Origin: Pseudomonas sp. SDI
GTDB lineage: Bacteria > Pseudomonadota > Gammaproteobacteria > Pseudomonadales > Pseudomonadaceae
Direction: 5' to 3'
DNA: 64,000 nucleotides
Assembly: GCF_003105155.1 (NCBI RefSeq)
Contig: NZ_QETK01000006.1
Coordinates: 1 to 64,000 of the forward strand
The position numbers and the translations under genes are program-made. The first letter of the stretch is position 1, and each line of letters begins with the position of its first letter. Positions 18,773-27,900 of the stretch are shown in pieces. Below the pieces are notes generated by a model. It saw only the letters and a list, made by a program, of their open reading frames with translations, made no database searches and had not been told where the DNA came from.

Positions 18773-19063
18773 ATGCGTATCGACGGCTTTTCTTCCCAGT
18801 CCTATCCGATCAAGCGCCCCCTGCGTAAGCCGGCGGTGCGTGACGAGGCGGTGGACGACGAAGACGCGCTGCCGGGCGAGTACGAGGTCCAGGGGCAACC
18901 GGCCGGCGCCAGCCGCACAGGCGGCCTGCCAGCCCGACCGCAAGACATGATCTTCCCCCGCGCCCGCGACAAGCGCACCAAGCATGCGCTTACCGCCTAC
19001 CTGACCACGGCCGGCTTTGTCGACTGGGACATGGAAGTACTGGGGCTAGACCTGTACATTTGA
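18773..19063 (+). CDS. Conserved hypothetical protein, 96 residues
   Basis: A 96-residue soluble protein. The N-terminal two thirds are Pro/Arg/Glu-rich and probably disordered (RPLRKPAVRDEAVDDEDALP). The C-terminal 40 residues look folded and end in an acidic/hydrophobic tail (TTAGFVDWDMEVLGLDLYI). No domain is recognised. It is separated from the DUF72 gene by only 3 bp (ATG at 19067), so the two are likely translated from one message. Function unknown. Confidence 0.7.
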   Translation: MRIDGFSSQSYPIKRPLRKPAVRDEAVDDEDALPGEYEVQGQPAGASRTGGLPARPQDMIFPRARDKRTKHALTAYLTTAGFVDWDMEVLGLDLYI

Positions 19064-19066
19064 GGG

Positions 19067-19936
19067 ATGAGTTTTCCATCCCTTCCATATTTTGTAGGTT
19101 GTCCGTCCTGGAGTGAGAACGCCTGGCGCGATTACCTGTATCCCTCCGACGCCAAAACCAGCGATTTCCTCGGCCTCTACAGCCAGGTGTTCAACGCCGT
19201 GGAAGGTAACACCACCTTCTATGCGCGCCCGGCGCCGGCCACCCTCGAACGCTGGGCCCAACTGATGCCGGCGCATTTTCGCTTTACCGCCAAGTTCCCC
19301 GGCGACATCAGCCACGCTGGCGACCTACGCGAGCAGCTCACGGCGGCCCACACCTTTGTCGAACTGCTCAAACCGCTGGGCGCACGCGTGGCGCCGTTCT
19401 GGTTGCAGTTGCCGGCAATGTTCGGCCCGGCGCGGCTCGGCGAGTTGCTGAGCTTTATCGATGAGATCGGTGTGCCAGTGGCGGTCGAGGTGCGCAATCA
19501 GGCGTTCTTTGCCAAAGGCGAGGAAGAGCGCTTGCTCAACCGGCTGTTGCACGAACGCTGCATCGAGCGTATCTGTCTCGACCCGCGCGCGCTGTTCAGT
19601 TGCACCTCGCGTGACCCCGGGGTGCTTCACGCACAGTCGAAAAAACCGCGGGTACCGCCGCGACCGACAGCCTTCAGCCAGCACCCGCAGGTGCGTTTCA
19701 TCGGCCACCCGGAACTTGAAGCCAACGAGCCGTTTCTACAGCCATGGCTGGACAAGGTGGCGGGCTGGATCGAGGAAGGTCGCAGCCCCTATGTTTTTCT
19801 GCACACTGCCGACAACCGCCTGGCGGCGGCTCTGGCGCAGCGTTTTCATCAGCGCTTGATGGAGCGTTTGCCGGGGTTGCCGGCCTTGCCTGAACTGGAC
19901 AGGGCACCACCGGCCGAACAACTCGGCCTGCTCTGA
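19067..19936 (+). CDS. DUF72 (YecE-like) protein
   Basis: A 289-residue protein of the DUF72 family, predicted TIM-barrel-like and cytoplasmic. The N-terminal FVGCPSWSENAWRDYLYP and the EGNTTFYARP segments are family hallmarks; PAHFRFTAKFPGDISH follows. The biochemical role of DUF72 is not established. It directly follows the 96-residue unknown gene. The region after it (19937-20093, 157 bp) holds no supported gene. Confidence 0.85.
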   Translation: MSFPSLPYFVGCPSWSENAWRDYLYPSDAKTSDFLGLYSQVFNAVEGNTTFYARPAPATLERWAQLMPAHFRFTAKFPGDISHAGDLREQLTAAHTFVELLKPLGARVAPFWLQLPAMFGPARLGELLSFIDEIGVPVAVEVRNQAFFAKGEEERLLNRLLHERCIERICLDPRALFSCTSRDPGVLHAQSKKPRVPPRPTAFSQHPQVRFIGHPELEANEPFLQPWLDKVAGWIEEGRSPYVFLHTADNRLAAALAQRFHQRLMERLPGLPALPELDRAPPAEQLGLL

Positions 19937-20093
19937 GCGCGTGTTGCCAGATGCCCTGCTGCGCTGACCATGGATGTGCAAACCCTGCCCGCCGAAGCCT
20001 ATGCCGAAGTCGGCGCCGACGAGCTGTTCGCGTCAGGGCTGCGCAGTGTCGAAATCATCTCAAGCGGGCAGGGGTTTCTGGCCAGTTCTGCCG

Positions 20094-20717
20094 TCAGGCG
20101 GCGATGCGTACGTTGTTCAGGACCACCGGGCGCGCCCATTGCAGGTCGAACTCCAGCGCGGTCTGCTGCTTGACCAGGGTCTGCTGGTCGAACGGCTCCG
20201 GCTTGGGGTCGAGCAGGTCGGTTTCGAACTCGGCAATCGGCAAGTGCAGCGCATACGGGGTGGGCGCGGCCCCCGGCGTTGGCAGCGGCTGGCCCTGGTT
20301 CATCACCACTGGGCGCACCCAGGTGTTGCTGATGTCCAGTTGGCGTTGTTGCTCGATCAGTTCGGCGGCGCTGAACGGCGGGGCCGGTTTGTCCAGCAGT
20401 TCCAGCTCGAACTCGGCGATTGGCAGGAACAGTGGCTCGGGTGGCGCGACTTCGGTGTCGTGCACCTCGCAGACGCGCTGGTGGTGGATCTGCGCCAGGG
20501 CCTGGCTGCCACCGATCGGTTCCCCGCTGGGGGCAACGTCGGCCAGTGCCGGGAACATCATCTCGGACGCTACGGCTTCGCCTTGCTGCTCCGCCAACGC
20601 CTGGGCGTAGAACGCCTGCCACAGGTGGCTGGCGCCGCCGTGGGTCTGCACGTTGTGCCGGCTGAAGTCGCCGACAGGCGACAGGTAACCGGTGGAGAGT
20701 TGAAGAATGTCAGTCAT
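20094..20717 (-). CDS. Unknown protein with an internal 61-residue duplication
   Basis: A 207-residue soluble protein of unknown function. Residues 98-140 and 159-201 are two copies of one unit with an exact 61-residue offset: LPIAEFExxLLD at the start and WxRPVVxN at the end (W133/W194, R135/R196, N140/N201), with a QQ pair between. The N-terminal 95 residues (YLSPVGDFSRHNVQTHGG onward) are different and helical. No signal peptide or membrane segment. It is convergent with the DUF72 gene and divergent from rsmJ. Confidence 0.75.
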   Translation of the reverse strand: MTDILQLSTGYLSPVGDFSRHNVQTHGGASHLWQAFYAQALAEQQGEAVASEMMFPALADVAPSGEPIGGSQALAQIHHQRVCEVHDTEVAPPEPLFLPIAEFELELLDKPAPPFSAAELIEQQRQLDISNTWVRPVVMNQGQPLPTPGAAPTPYALHLPIAEFETDLLDPKPEPFDQQTLVKQQTALEFDLQWARPVVLNNVRIAA

Positions 20718-20812
20718 AACCGTCGAATGCTGTCCGGGTCTGGCAAAATGGCGATCACTTCGGTTATCGGCAGCCGCCGACGATCATTTAATTTTTTTGA
20801 GCGTGGACAGCC

Positions 20813-21595
20813 ATGGTGGAACAAGAGGCGCAAGGCGGAATTCGGATCGAGGCGCTGACTGCCGATTTTCAGGCACAGGCCGAGCACTGGGCGGTGCGCC
20901 TGGGCCTGCCGTTGCAGGACGAGACGGCGGCCTTTGCCGTGCAACTGGGGGCCGACGGTTTGCAGATCCAGCAGCTCGGGCCGCAGGCGCCGGGGCCGGT
21001 GCGGGTCGACTTTGTCGAAGGCGCGGCAGCGCATCGGCGAGTGTTCGGCGGCGGCAGCGGGCAGATGATCGCCAAGGCTGTGGGCATCGCCCAGGGCGTG
21101 CGGCCACGGGTGCTGGATGCCACGGCCGGGCTCGGCAAAGACGCCTTTGTACTGGCCAGCCTGGGCTGCGAGATGCAGTTGATCGAGCGCCAACCGCTGG
21201 TTGCCGCGCTGCTTGAAGACGGCCTGGCGCGGGCGGCCCGCGATGCCGAGGTGGGCCCGATCGTGGCCCGCATGCACCTGCTCAGCGGCAATTCGATCGA
21301 GCGCATGCGCCACTGGGACGGCGAGGCGCCGCAGGTGATCTACCTCGACCCGATGTTCCCGCACCGCGACAAGAGTGCGCTGGTGAAGAAGGAAATGCGC
21401 GTGTTCCGCCCGCTGGTGGGCGATGACCTCGACGCCCCGGCGCTGCTCGAAGCGGCGCTGGCACTGGCCAGCCACCGGGTGGTGGTCAAGCGCCCGCGCA
21501 AGGCGCCGATTATCGATGGGCCCAAGCCCAGCCACAGCCTCGAAGGCAAGTCGAGCCGCTACGACATCTACCCGAAAAAGGCCCTGAAGGCCTGA
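20813..21595 (+). CDS. rsmJ: 16S rRNA (guanine1516-N2)-methyltransferase
   Basis: A 260-residue SAM-dependent methyltransferase of the RsmJ/YhiQ family, which modifies G1516 of 16S rRNA. The SAM motif is DATAGLGKD and the catalytic loop is DPMFPHR, followed by [10 protein letters not shown]. Length and motifs fit RsmJ. Its stop codon abuts that of the convergent TetR gene: the two stops share TGATCA at 21593-21598. Confidence 0.93.
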   Translation: MVEQEAQGGIRIEALTADFQAQAEHWAVRLGLPLQDETAAFAVQLGADGLQIQQLGPQAPGPVRVDFVEGAAAHRRVFGGGSGQMIAKAVGIAQGVRPRVLDATAGLGKDAFVLASLGCEMQLIERQPLVAALLEDGLARAARDAEVGPIVARMHLLSGNSIERMRHWDGEAPQVIYLDPMFPHRDKSALVKKEMRVFRPLVGDDLDAPALLEAALALASHRVVVKRPRKAPIIDGPKPSHSLEGKSSRYDIYPKKALKA

Positions 21596-22231
21596 TCAGC
21601 GGCGGTAGGCGCTGAGGAACATGGCGACCACCTCGCGCACATGGGCCTCGGCGGCTTCGGCGTCCAGCGCGGGCGCGTAGCCGAGCAGCAGGCGATAGTT
21701 CGGCGCGCCCTTGAGCAGGCAGAAGAAATGCTCGGCGGCTTTCGCCGGCTGTTCGATACGCAGCAGGCCGTGCTGGTCAACCCGGGTCAGCAGGGTTTCC
21801 ATTTCGCGCAGGACCCGCAACGGGCCCGCTTCGAAGAAAATCTGGCTGAGCTTGGGGTCCTGGCTGCCGAGGGTCATGATCAGCCGGGTCAGTTTCACCG
21901 ACTGGTCGTTGCTGATCAGCGCCTGGAAGCCCAGGCCGATGTTCAGCAGCACCTGTTCCAGCGGTACGCCATCGGGCAACTCGAAGATCAGCTCTGGTAA
22001 CTGCGCGGTGCAGGTGGCCGACACGGCGGCGGTGAACAGCGTCTCCTTGTCGGTGAAGTGGCTGTAGACCGTGAGCTTTGAAACACCGGCCGCTGTCGCG
22101 ACTGCATCCATGCTGGTGCTGGCATAGCCATGGGTCAGGAACAGGGCCTTGGCGGCGTCGAGGATGGCCTGGCGCTTGGCCAGATCCTTTGGCCGGCCGG
22201 GGCCAGTGGAAACAGCAGGATCGTTGGGCAT
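21596..22231 (-). CDS. MexL-like TetR repressor
   Basis: A 211-residue TetR-family repressor. The HTH lies at about residues 15-62 (RQAILDAAKALFLTHGY, then VSKLTVYSHFTDKETLF), with a C-terminal TetR_C domain. Sequence and place (next to rsmJ, upstream of a MexJK-like pump) match MexL of P. aeruginosa, which represses mexJK. ATG at 22231 is chosen because it gives the usual MexL N-terminus (MPNDPAVSTG); ATG at 22273 would add 14 residues. Neither start has a strong ribosome site. Unlike the P. aeruginosa layout, 1.5 kb of extra DNA separates it from the pump genes. Confidence 0.85.
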   Translation of the reverse strand: MPNDPAVSTGPGRPKDLAKRQAILDAAKALFLTHGYASTSMDAVATAAGVSKLTVYSHFTDKETLFTAAVSATCTAQLPELIFELPDGVPLEQVLLNIGLGFQALISNDQSVKLTRLIMTLGSQDPKLSQIFFEAGPLRVLREMETLLTRVDQHGLLRIEQPAKAAEHFFCLLKGAPNYRLLLGYAPALDAEAAEAHVREVVAMFLSAYRR

Positions 22232-22564
22232 GGGATCAGGGGTGGTTGGTAATGGGGTATAGGGTACACCCATGGGGCAGCGTGGGGGAGACTCGGTGTC
22301 GGACAGATCAGCCCGCCGTGCTTCACCAAGCGCCAGGCTGCATGAGGTCATTACAGGATGGTCGAAGGGGGGGAAGACGCTGCAATCGTTCTACAGTTTT
22401 TTGTAGGAGGTTTCCGAGCAGGCTGGTTAGTTGAAGCGCGTCACATTTTTCTAGAGACGGTAGTGATTACATCGCAAAAGCTTCCGCAGCGCACCAGCGA
22501 ATAAATGCGCTGCGTAAGCCTCATACGTTGGATCTCGTACTGTATATAGAATGGAGCACAACTA
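22232..22564. other. Intergenic region, MexL-like gene to unknown gene
   Basis: 333 bp without a supported gene. Near the repressor start, 22252-22273 reads atggggtatagggtacacccat, here broken as ATGGGGTATA plus TACACCCAT; its half-site resembles the operator at 23764-23779, so it may be the autoregulatory site. Base composition shifts from GC-rich to AT-richer after about 22380, marking the start of the inserted segment. Confidence 0.4.
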
Positions 22565-23080
22565 ATGATAACGGCTGACTATGTAAGAGCCACCCTCACC
22601 AAACAGTGGGATGGCAATGTCATTCAGAACCCGAATATGGTGAGCAACGAGTTCAGTTATACAGATCAGAGCAAGGATGATGCTGCGCTAACACTCCGGC
22701 TTGTGGACAGTCAGAGGATCAATGATTTGAAAGAGTATTTGAGTGCGTACGACTTCACTAATGTCAGTACAAATGACTTGAGGAACATTGGAGATCGTCT
22801 CTATGAAAATGGACTCATTGACGACCACGTGCGCGGGATGCTCGCGAGCGGTAGAGGTGCGTTCGATATCAATGGTCATCAGACGCACATGGATGAAAAA
22901 TTCAATGCGATTGCGCTGTTTTATGAGGACCTGCAGGGGACGATGGAAAGCTTGAGTGATGATCCTACAACCTGTGGAGATGTATTGAATATTTCGAAAA
23001 AAACCAATCAGGTCCTTAACGCGATGGCCTATTTTTCGAAGTCGACGCGAAGTGATCTGTCTGTCAGGGAGACAGCGTAA
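22565..23080 (+). CDS. Unknown accessory protein, 171 residues
   Basis: A 171-residue acidic, apparently all-helical cytoplasmic protein with no signal peptide, membrane segment or known domain (starts MITADYVRATLTKQWDGN). The ATG at 22565 has GGAG about 10 bases upstream. Codon use is much more AT-rich than in flanking genes, a sign of recent transfer. It is convergent with the secreted-protein gene at 23127, with a shared hairpin between them, and lies between the MexL-like repressor and the pump it should control. No function can be assigned. Confidence 0.7.
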   Translation: MITADYVRATLTKQWDGNVIQNPNMVSNEFSYTDQSKDDAALTLRLVDSQRINDLKEYLSAYDFTNVSTNDLRNIGDRLYENGLIDDHVRGMLASGRGAFDINGHQTHMDEKFNAIALFYEDLQGTMESLSDDPTTCGDVLNISKKTNQVLNAMAYFSKSTRSDLSVRETA

Positions 23081-23091
23081 CTTGAATGGCA

Positions 23092-23115
23092 CCCGCCGCG
23101 GTGCCGCGCGGCGGG
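23092..23115. terminator. Bidirectional hairpin between two unknown genes
   Basis: A 9-bp all-GC stem (CCCGCCGCG 23092-23100, CGCGGCGGG 23107-23115) with a 6-nt loop, in the 46-bp gap between convergent stops. It could terminate both genes, though T-runs are weak. Confidence 0.55.
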
Positions 23116-23126
23116 GCATTTGGTTA

Positions 23127-23546
23127 TCAGTGGCCGTAGGTGACGGTACCGGTATAGAGCGATGCAGCGTTCGAACTGCCACGTTGACGAATTCGGTAAG
23201 TGCCGAGCTCACCGACTTTGTAGTAAGAGGTGGCGGTGTTGGTTGGGCCTGCTACCCTTTTCCAGTGTCCTTCAGCTAACTGATCGATATACATATCGGG
23301 TGGCGATCCTGCGCCCGACGCCTTGACAGTTAGTTCGATCAGCGTATTCAAACATGTCGAGCCTATTGTGAATGGGCCATACGCTGTGGTATCGGCTACC
23401 TGGGTCGATCCACTGTAGGTATTCCTGATGTTCGTACAGGCCGAGGCCTGGGCCGACAGCAGCAGCGAAGCCACGATCGACGACAGCAGCCAGTGAGTGC
23501 GCCGACGGGCGCGGGGACAGGTGGTTTGGCTGACAATACGGGTCAT
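23127..23546 (-). CDS. Small secreted protein, unknown function
   Basis: A 139-residue protein with an N-terminal signal peptide (basic RRRTHWLL, hydrophobic SSIVASLLLSAQASA) and likely cleavage after ASA, leaving about 100 residues. The mature part is Thr/Ser/Gly/Tyr-rich and looks like a beta-sandwich. It has two Cys (ACTN at its N-terminus and STCLN), which could form a disulfide in the periplasm or outside. No family is recognised. It is convergent with the 171-residue gene; its 5' end faces the pump operon across a 269-bp divergent gap. Confidence 0.65.
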   Translation of the reverse strand: MTRIVSQTTCPRARRRTHWLLSSIVASLLLSAQASACTNIRNTYSGSTQVADTTAYGPFTIGSTCLNTLIELTVKASGAGSPPDMYIDQLAEGHWKRVAGPTNTATSYYKVGELGTYRIRQRGSSNAASLYTGTVTYGH

Positions 23547-23763
23547 AGGGAGCTTTCCTTTTAAGGTTTCAGGGATGCCTCCATGGCACCCTGGACCTTA
23601 CTGAAACCCACCCCCCCTGTATGTCGGAGCTTTCCGAGCGTGAGAAAAATCTCCCCATGAATTGGTCGGCCCGCCGTTCTCCCTCGCTGCGATCCTCCCG
23701 TTTCCCATCAGGCCAAGAACCCTTCTCATCGCCCGTCTTCCCGCCACCGCTTCGCTGATTTAA

Positions 23764-23779
23764 TATACCCATCAGTATA
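23764..23779. promoter_or_regulatory. Probable operator upstream of the RND pump genes
   Basis: TATAC-ccatca-GTATA is a 16-bp inverted repeat 36 bp before the MexJ-like start codon, in an AT-rich promoter-like stretch. Its TGGGTATA half-site resembles a sequence beside the MexL-like gene start, so it is a good candidate MexL-type operator. The rest of the 269-bp gap (23547-23815) shows no gene. Confidence 0.5.
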
Positions 23780-23815
23780 AATATTCGAAGTGCCATTCGC
23801 GAAAGGTCATTCATC

Positions 23816-24919
23816 ATGTTGCGCCATGCCTTGCCCCTCGCTTTGCCCCTCACCCTGGGCCTGTTGCTGACTGCCTGCGGGCAGGAAAGCGCCGCCCCCG
23901 TCGCCATCCGCCCGGCCATGGTGGTGCAGCCGCAACCGGCTACCGCCGCCGTCGACAGCTACCCCGGCGAGGTGCGTGCGCGCTTCGAGCCGGAGCTGGC
24001 GTTCCGTATCGGCGGCAAAGTCAGCCGGCGGCTGGTCGAGGAGGGGCAGCGGGTCAAGGCCAACCAGGCCCTGGCCGAGCTGGACCCGCAAGACGTGCGT
24101 CTGCAACTGGAGGCCAGCCGTGCCCAGGTGGCCGCTGCCGAAGCCAACCTGAGCCTGGTGAAGGCCGAACGCGATCGCTACAAGACCCTGCTCGACAAGC
24201 AGATGGTCAGCCACTCCGCCTACGACAACGCCGAGAACCTCTATCGCGCCGGCCTCGCGCGCCTCAAGCAGGTGCGCGCCGAGTTCGACGTGGCCGGCAA
24301 CCAGACCGAATACGCGGTGCTGCGGGCCACCCAGGACGGTGTCGTGGCCAAGCGCCAGGTGGAAGTCGGCCAGGTGGTCGCCGCCGGGCAGACGGTGTTC
24401 ACCGTGGCCACCGACGGCGAGCGCGAAGTGCTGATCAGCCTGCCAGAGCAGAACTTCGGTCGCTTCAAGGTCGGCCAGCCGGTGCAGGTCGAGCTGTGGT
24501 CGCAGCCCGATGCGCGCTTCGCCGGGCGCATCCGCGAACTGTCGCCGGCCGCCGACCCGCGCTCGCGCACCTTCGCAGCGCGCATTGCCTTCAACGCTGG
24601 CAAGGTGCCGGCGGAGCTGGGGCAAAGCGCGCGGGTGTTCATTGCCCACGCCGAGCAGGTGCCCCTGGCGGTGCCGCTGTCGGCGCTCAGCGCCGAGAAC
24701 GGCCAGACCTACGTCTGGCGGGTCGATGCCAACAACACCCTCAAGCGCACCCCGGTGCGGGTGGGTGCCTACGGCGAAAAAACCGTGCCGGTACTCGAAG
24801 GGCTGAATGCGTCGGACTGGGTAGTGGCTGCTGGCGGCCATGTGCTGCACGAAGGCGAACAGGTACGGCCGGTGGACCAGTCCAATCGCGTGGTGAATCT
24901 GGCGGCTAACAAGGAGTAA
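23816..24919 (+). CDS. RND efflux periplasmic adaptor, MexJ-like
   Basis: A 367-residue membrane-fusion protein. The signal peptide ends in lipobox LTAC (Cys about 20), anchoring it in the inner membrane. It shows the lipoyl halves (RIGGKVSRRLVEEGQRVKAN and DGVVAKRQVEVGQVVAAGQ), a helical hairpin (about 95-160), then beta-barrel and membrane-proximal domains. It bridges the RND pump to an outer-membrane channel. Sequence, length and context match MexJ of P. aeruginosa (triclosan and erythromycin efflux). Six bases separate it from the pump gene. No outer-membrane factor gene is nearby, as for mexJK. Confidence 0.9.
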   Translation: MLRHALPLALPLTLGLLLTACGQESAAPVAIRPAMVVQPQPATAAVDSYPGEVRARFEPELAFRIGGKVSRRLVEEGQRVKANQALAELDPQDVRLQLEASRAQVAAAEANLSLVKAERDRYKTLLDKQMVSHSAYDNAENLYRAGLARLKQVRAEFDVAGNQTEYAVLRATQDGVVAKRQVEVGQVVAAGQTVFTVATDGEREVLISLPEQNFGRFKVGQPVQVELWSQPDARFAGRIRELSPAADPRSRTFAARIAFNAGKVPAELGQSARVFIAHAEQVPLAVPLSALSAENGQTYVWRVDANNTLKRTPVRVGAYGEKTVPVLEGLNASDWVVAAGGHVLHEGEQVRPVDQSNRVVNLAANKE

Positions 24920-24925
24920 GTCCCG

Positions 24926-27900
24926 ATGGGTTTCAACCTTTCCGCCTGGGCGCTGCGCAATCGCCAGATCGTACTGTTCCTGATGATCCTGCTGGCCGTG
25001 GTCGGCGCACTGTCCTACACCAAACTGGGCCAGAGCGAAGACCCGCCATTCACCTTCAAGGCCATGGTTATCCGCGTGAACTGGCCGGGCGCCAGTGCCG
25101 AGGAAGTCTCGCGGCAGGTCACCGAGCGCATCGAAAAAAAGCTGATGGAGACCGGCGAGTACGAACGGATCGTCTCGTTTTCCCGGCCGGGTGAATCCCA
25201 GGTCACCTTCATGGCCCGCGATTCGCTGCATTCCAAGGACATTCCCGAGCTCTGGTACCAGATCCGCAAGAAGGTCGCGGACATCCGCCACACCCTACCG
25301 CCGGGGGTTCAGGGGCCATTCTTCAATGACGAGTTCGGCACTACCTTCGGCAATATCTATGCGCTGACCGGCGCCGGCTTCGATTACGCGGTGCTCAAGG
25401 ACTACGCCGACCGCATCCAGATCCAGTTGCAGCGGGTCAAGGATGTCGGCAAGGTCGAGCTGATCGGCCTGCAGGACGAAAAGATCTGGATCGAGCTGTC
25501 CAACCTCAAGCTGGCGACCCTCGGCCTGCCCCTGGCCGCAGTCCAGAAGGCCCTGGAAGAGCAGAACGCGGTGAGCACCGCAGGCTTCTTCGAAACCCCC
25601 AGCGAACGCCTGCAACTGCGGGTGAGCGGGCGCTTCGAAACGGTCGAGCAGATCGAGCAGTTCCCGATCCGGGTTGGCGACCGTACCTTCCACATCGGCG
25701 ATGTGGCCAAGGTGTACCGTGGCTTCAACGATCCACCGGCACCGCGCATGCGCTTCATGGGCGAAGATGCCATCGGCCTGGCCGTGTCTATGAAGCCGGG
25801 CGGCGACATCCTGGTGCTGGGCAAGGCCCTGGAGACCGAGTTCGCCCGGGTCGGGCATAACCTGCCAGCGGGCATGGAACTGCGCAAGGTGTCCGACCAG
25901 CCGGCCGCGGTGAAGACCGGTGTCGGCGAGTTCGTCCAGGTGCTGGTCGAGGCGCTGGCTATCGTCCTGCTGGTGAGTTTCTTCTCGCTGGGCATGCGCA
26001 CCGGGCTGGTGGTCGCCCTGGCGATTCCGCTGGTGCTGGCGATGACCTTCGCCACCATGTATTACCTGGGCATCGGCCTGCACAAGATTTCCCTCGGTGC
26101 CCTGGTACTGGCGCTGGGCCTGCTGGTGGACGACGCGATCATTGCCGTGGAAATGATGGCGATCAAGATGGAGCAGGGTTTCGACCGCTTCAAGGCGGCC
26201 AGCTACGCCTGGACCAGCACGGCCTTCCCGATGCTCACCGGTACCCTGATTACTGCGGCCGGCTTCCTGCCGATTGCCACTGCGCAGTCGGGTACCGGTG
26301 AGTACACCCGCTCGATCTTCCAGGTGGTGACCATCGCCTTGCTCGCCTCGTGGATTGCCGCGGTGGTGTTCGTGCCGTACCTGGGCGAGCGGCTGCTACC
26401 CGACCTGGCCAAGCTGCACGCGCAAAAGCACGGCAGCCACGACGGTGCGCCGGACCCTTACAGCACGCCGTTCTACCAGCGCGTGCGGCGTCTGGTGGGC
26501 TGGTGCGTGGAGCGACGCAAGACCGTGATCGTGCTGACCCTGGCGCTGTTCATCGGCAGCATCGCGCTGTTCCGCTTTGTGCCGCAGCAGTTCTTCCCGG
26601 CCTCCGGACGGCTGGAACTGATGGTCGACCTGAAGCTGGCCGAAGGTGCGTCGCTGAGCAACACCGCCGAGCAGGTCAAGCGCCTCGAAGCACTGCTCAA
26701 GGAGCGCGCCGGCATCGACAACTATGTGGCATACGTCGGCACCGGTTCACCGCGTTTCTACCTGCCGCTGGACCAGCAGTTGCCGGCGGCGAGCTTTGCC
26801 CAGTTCGTGGTGCTGGCCAAGAGCATCGAGGAGCGCGAAGCGCTGCGCAGTTGGCTGATCGGCACGCTCAACGAGCAGTTCCCCACGCTGCGCTCGCGGG
26901 TCACGCGTCTGGAGAACGGCCCGCCGGTCGGCTACCCGGTGCAGTTCCGGGTCACCGGCGAGCACATCGAGCAGGTGCGGGCGTTGGCGCGCAAGGTCGC
27001 CGCCAAGGTGCGCGAGAACCCGCATGTGGCCAACGTGCACCTGGACTGGGAAGAGCCGAGCAAGGTGGTCTACTTGAATATCGACCAGGAGCGCGCACGA
27101 GCCCTTGGGGTAAGTACGGCGAACCTGTCGAGCTTCCTGCAAAGCTCGCTGACCGGGTCGAGTGTCAGCCAGTACCGCGAGGACAACGAACTGATCGAGA
27201 TCCTCCTGCGTGGCACGCCGAAGGAGCGCACCGAGCTGTCGGCGCTGCCGAGCCTGGCGGTGCCGACTGACAATGGCCAGAGCGTGGCCTTGGCGCAGAT
27301 CGCGACACTGGAATATGGCTTCGAGGAAGGCATTATCTGGCACCGCAACCGTCTGCCGAACGTGACCGTGCGTGCGGACATCTACGGCAAGGAGCAACCG
27401 GCGACCCTGGTGCAGCAGATCCTGCCGACGCTGGAGCCGGTGCGTGCCGAGTTGCCGGAGGGTTACCTGCTGGAGGTGGGCGGGACGGTGGAGGATGCCA
27501 CGCGCGGACAGAAGTCGGTGAATGCCGGGGTGCCACTGTTCATCGTGGTGGTGCTGACCTTGCTGATGCTGCAGTTGCGCAGCTTCTCGCGCACGGTGAT
27601 GGTGTTCCTCACGGCGCCGCTGGGGTTGATCGGGGTGACTTTGTTCCTGCTGGTGTTCCGCCAGCCATTCGGCTTTGTGGCGATGCTGGGGACGATTGCT
27701 CTGTCGGGGATGATCATGCGCAACTCGGTGATCCTGGTCGATCAGATCGAGCAGGATATCGCCGCCGGGCTGGACCGTTGGCAGGCGATCATCGAGGCCA
27801 CGGTACGGCGCTTCCGGCCGATCGTGCTGACTGCGTTGGCGGCGGTGCTGGCAATGATTCCGCTGTCGCGCAGTGTGTTCTTCGGGCCAATGGCGGTGGC

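Noticed and set aside
19970..20173. 67-codon plus-strand frame after the DUF72 gene
   Set aside because: No ribosome site or recognised family, and its last third runs antisense through the end of the 207-residue protein gene.
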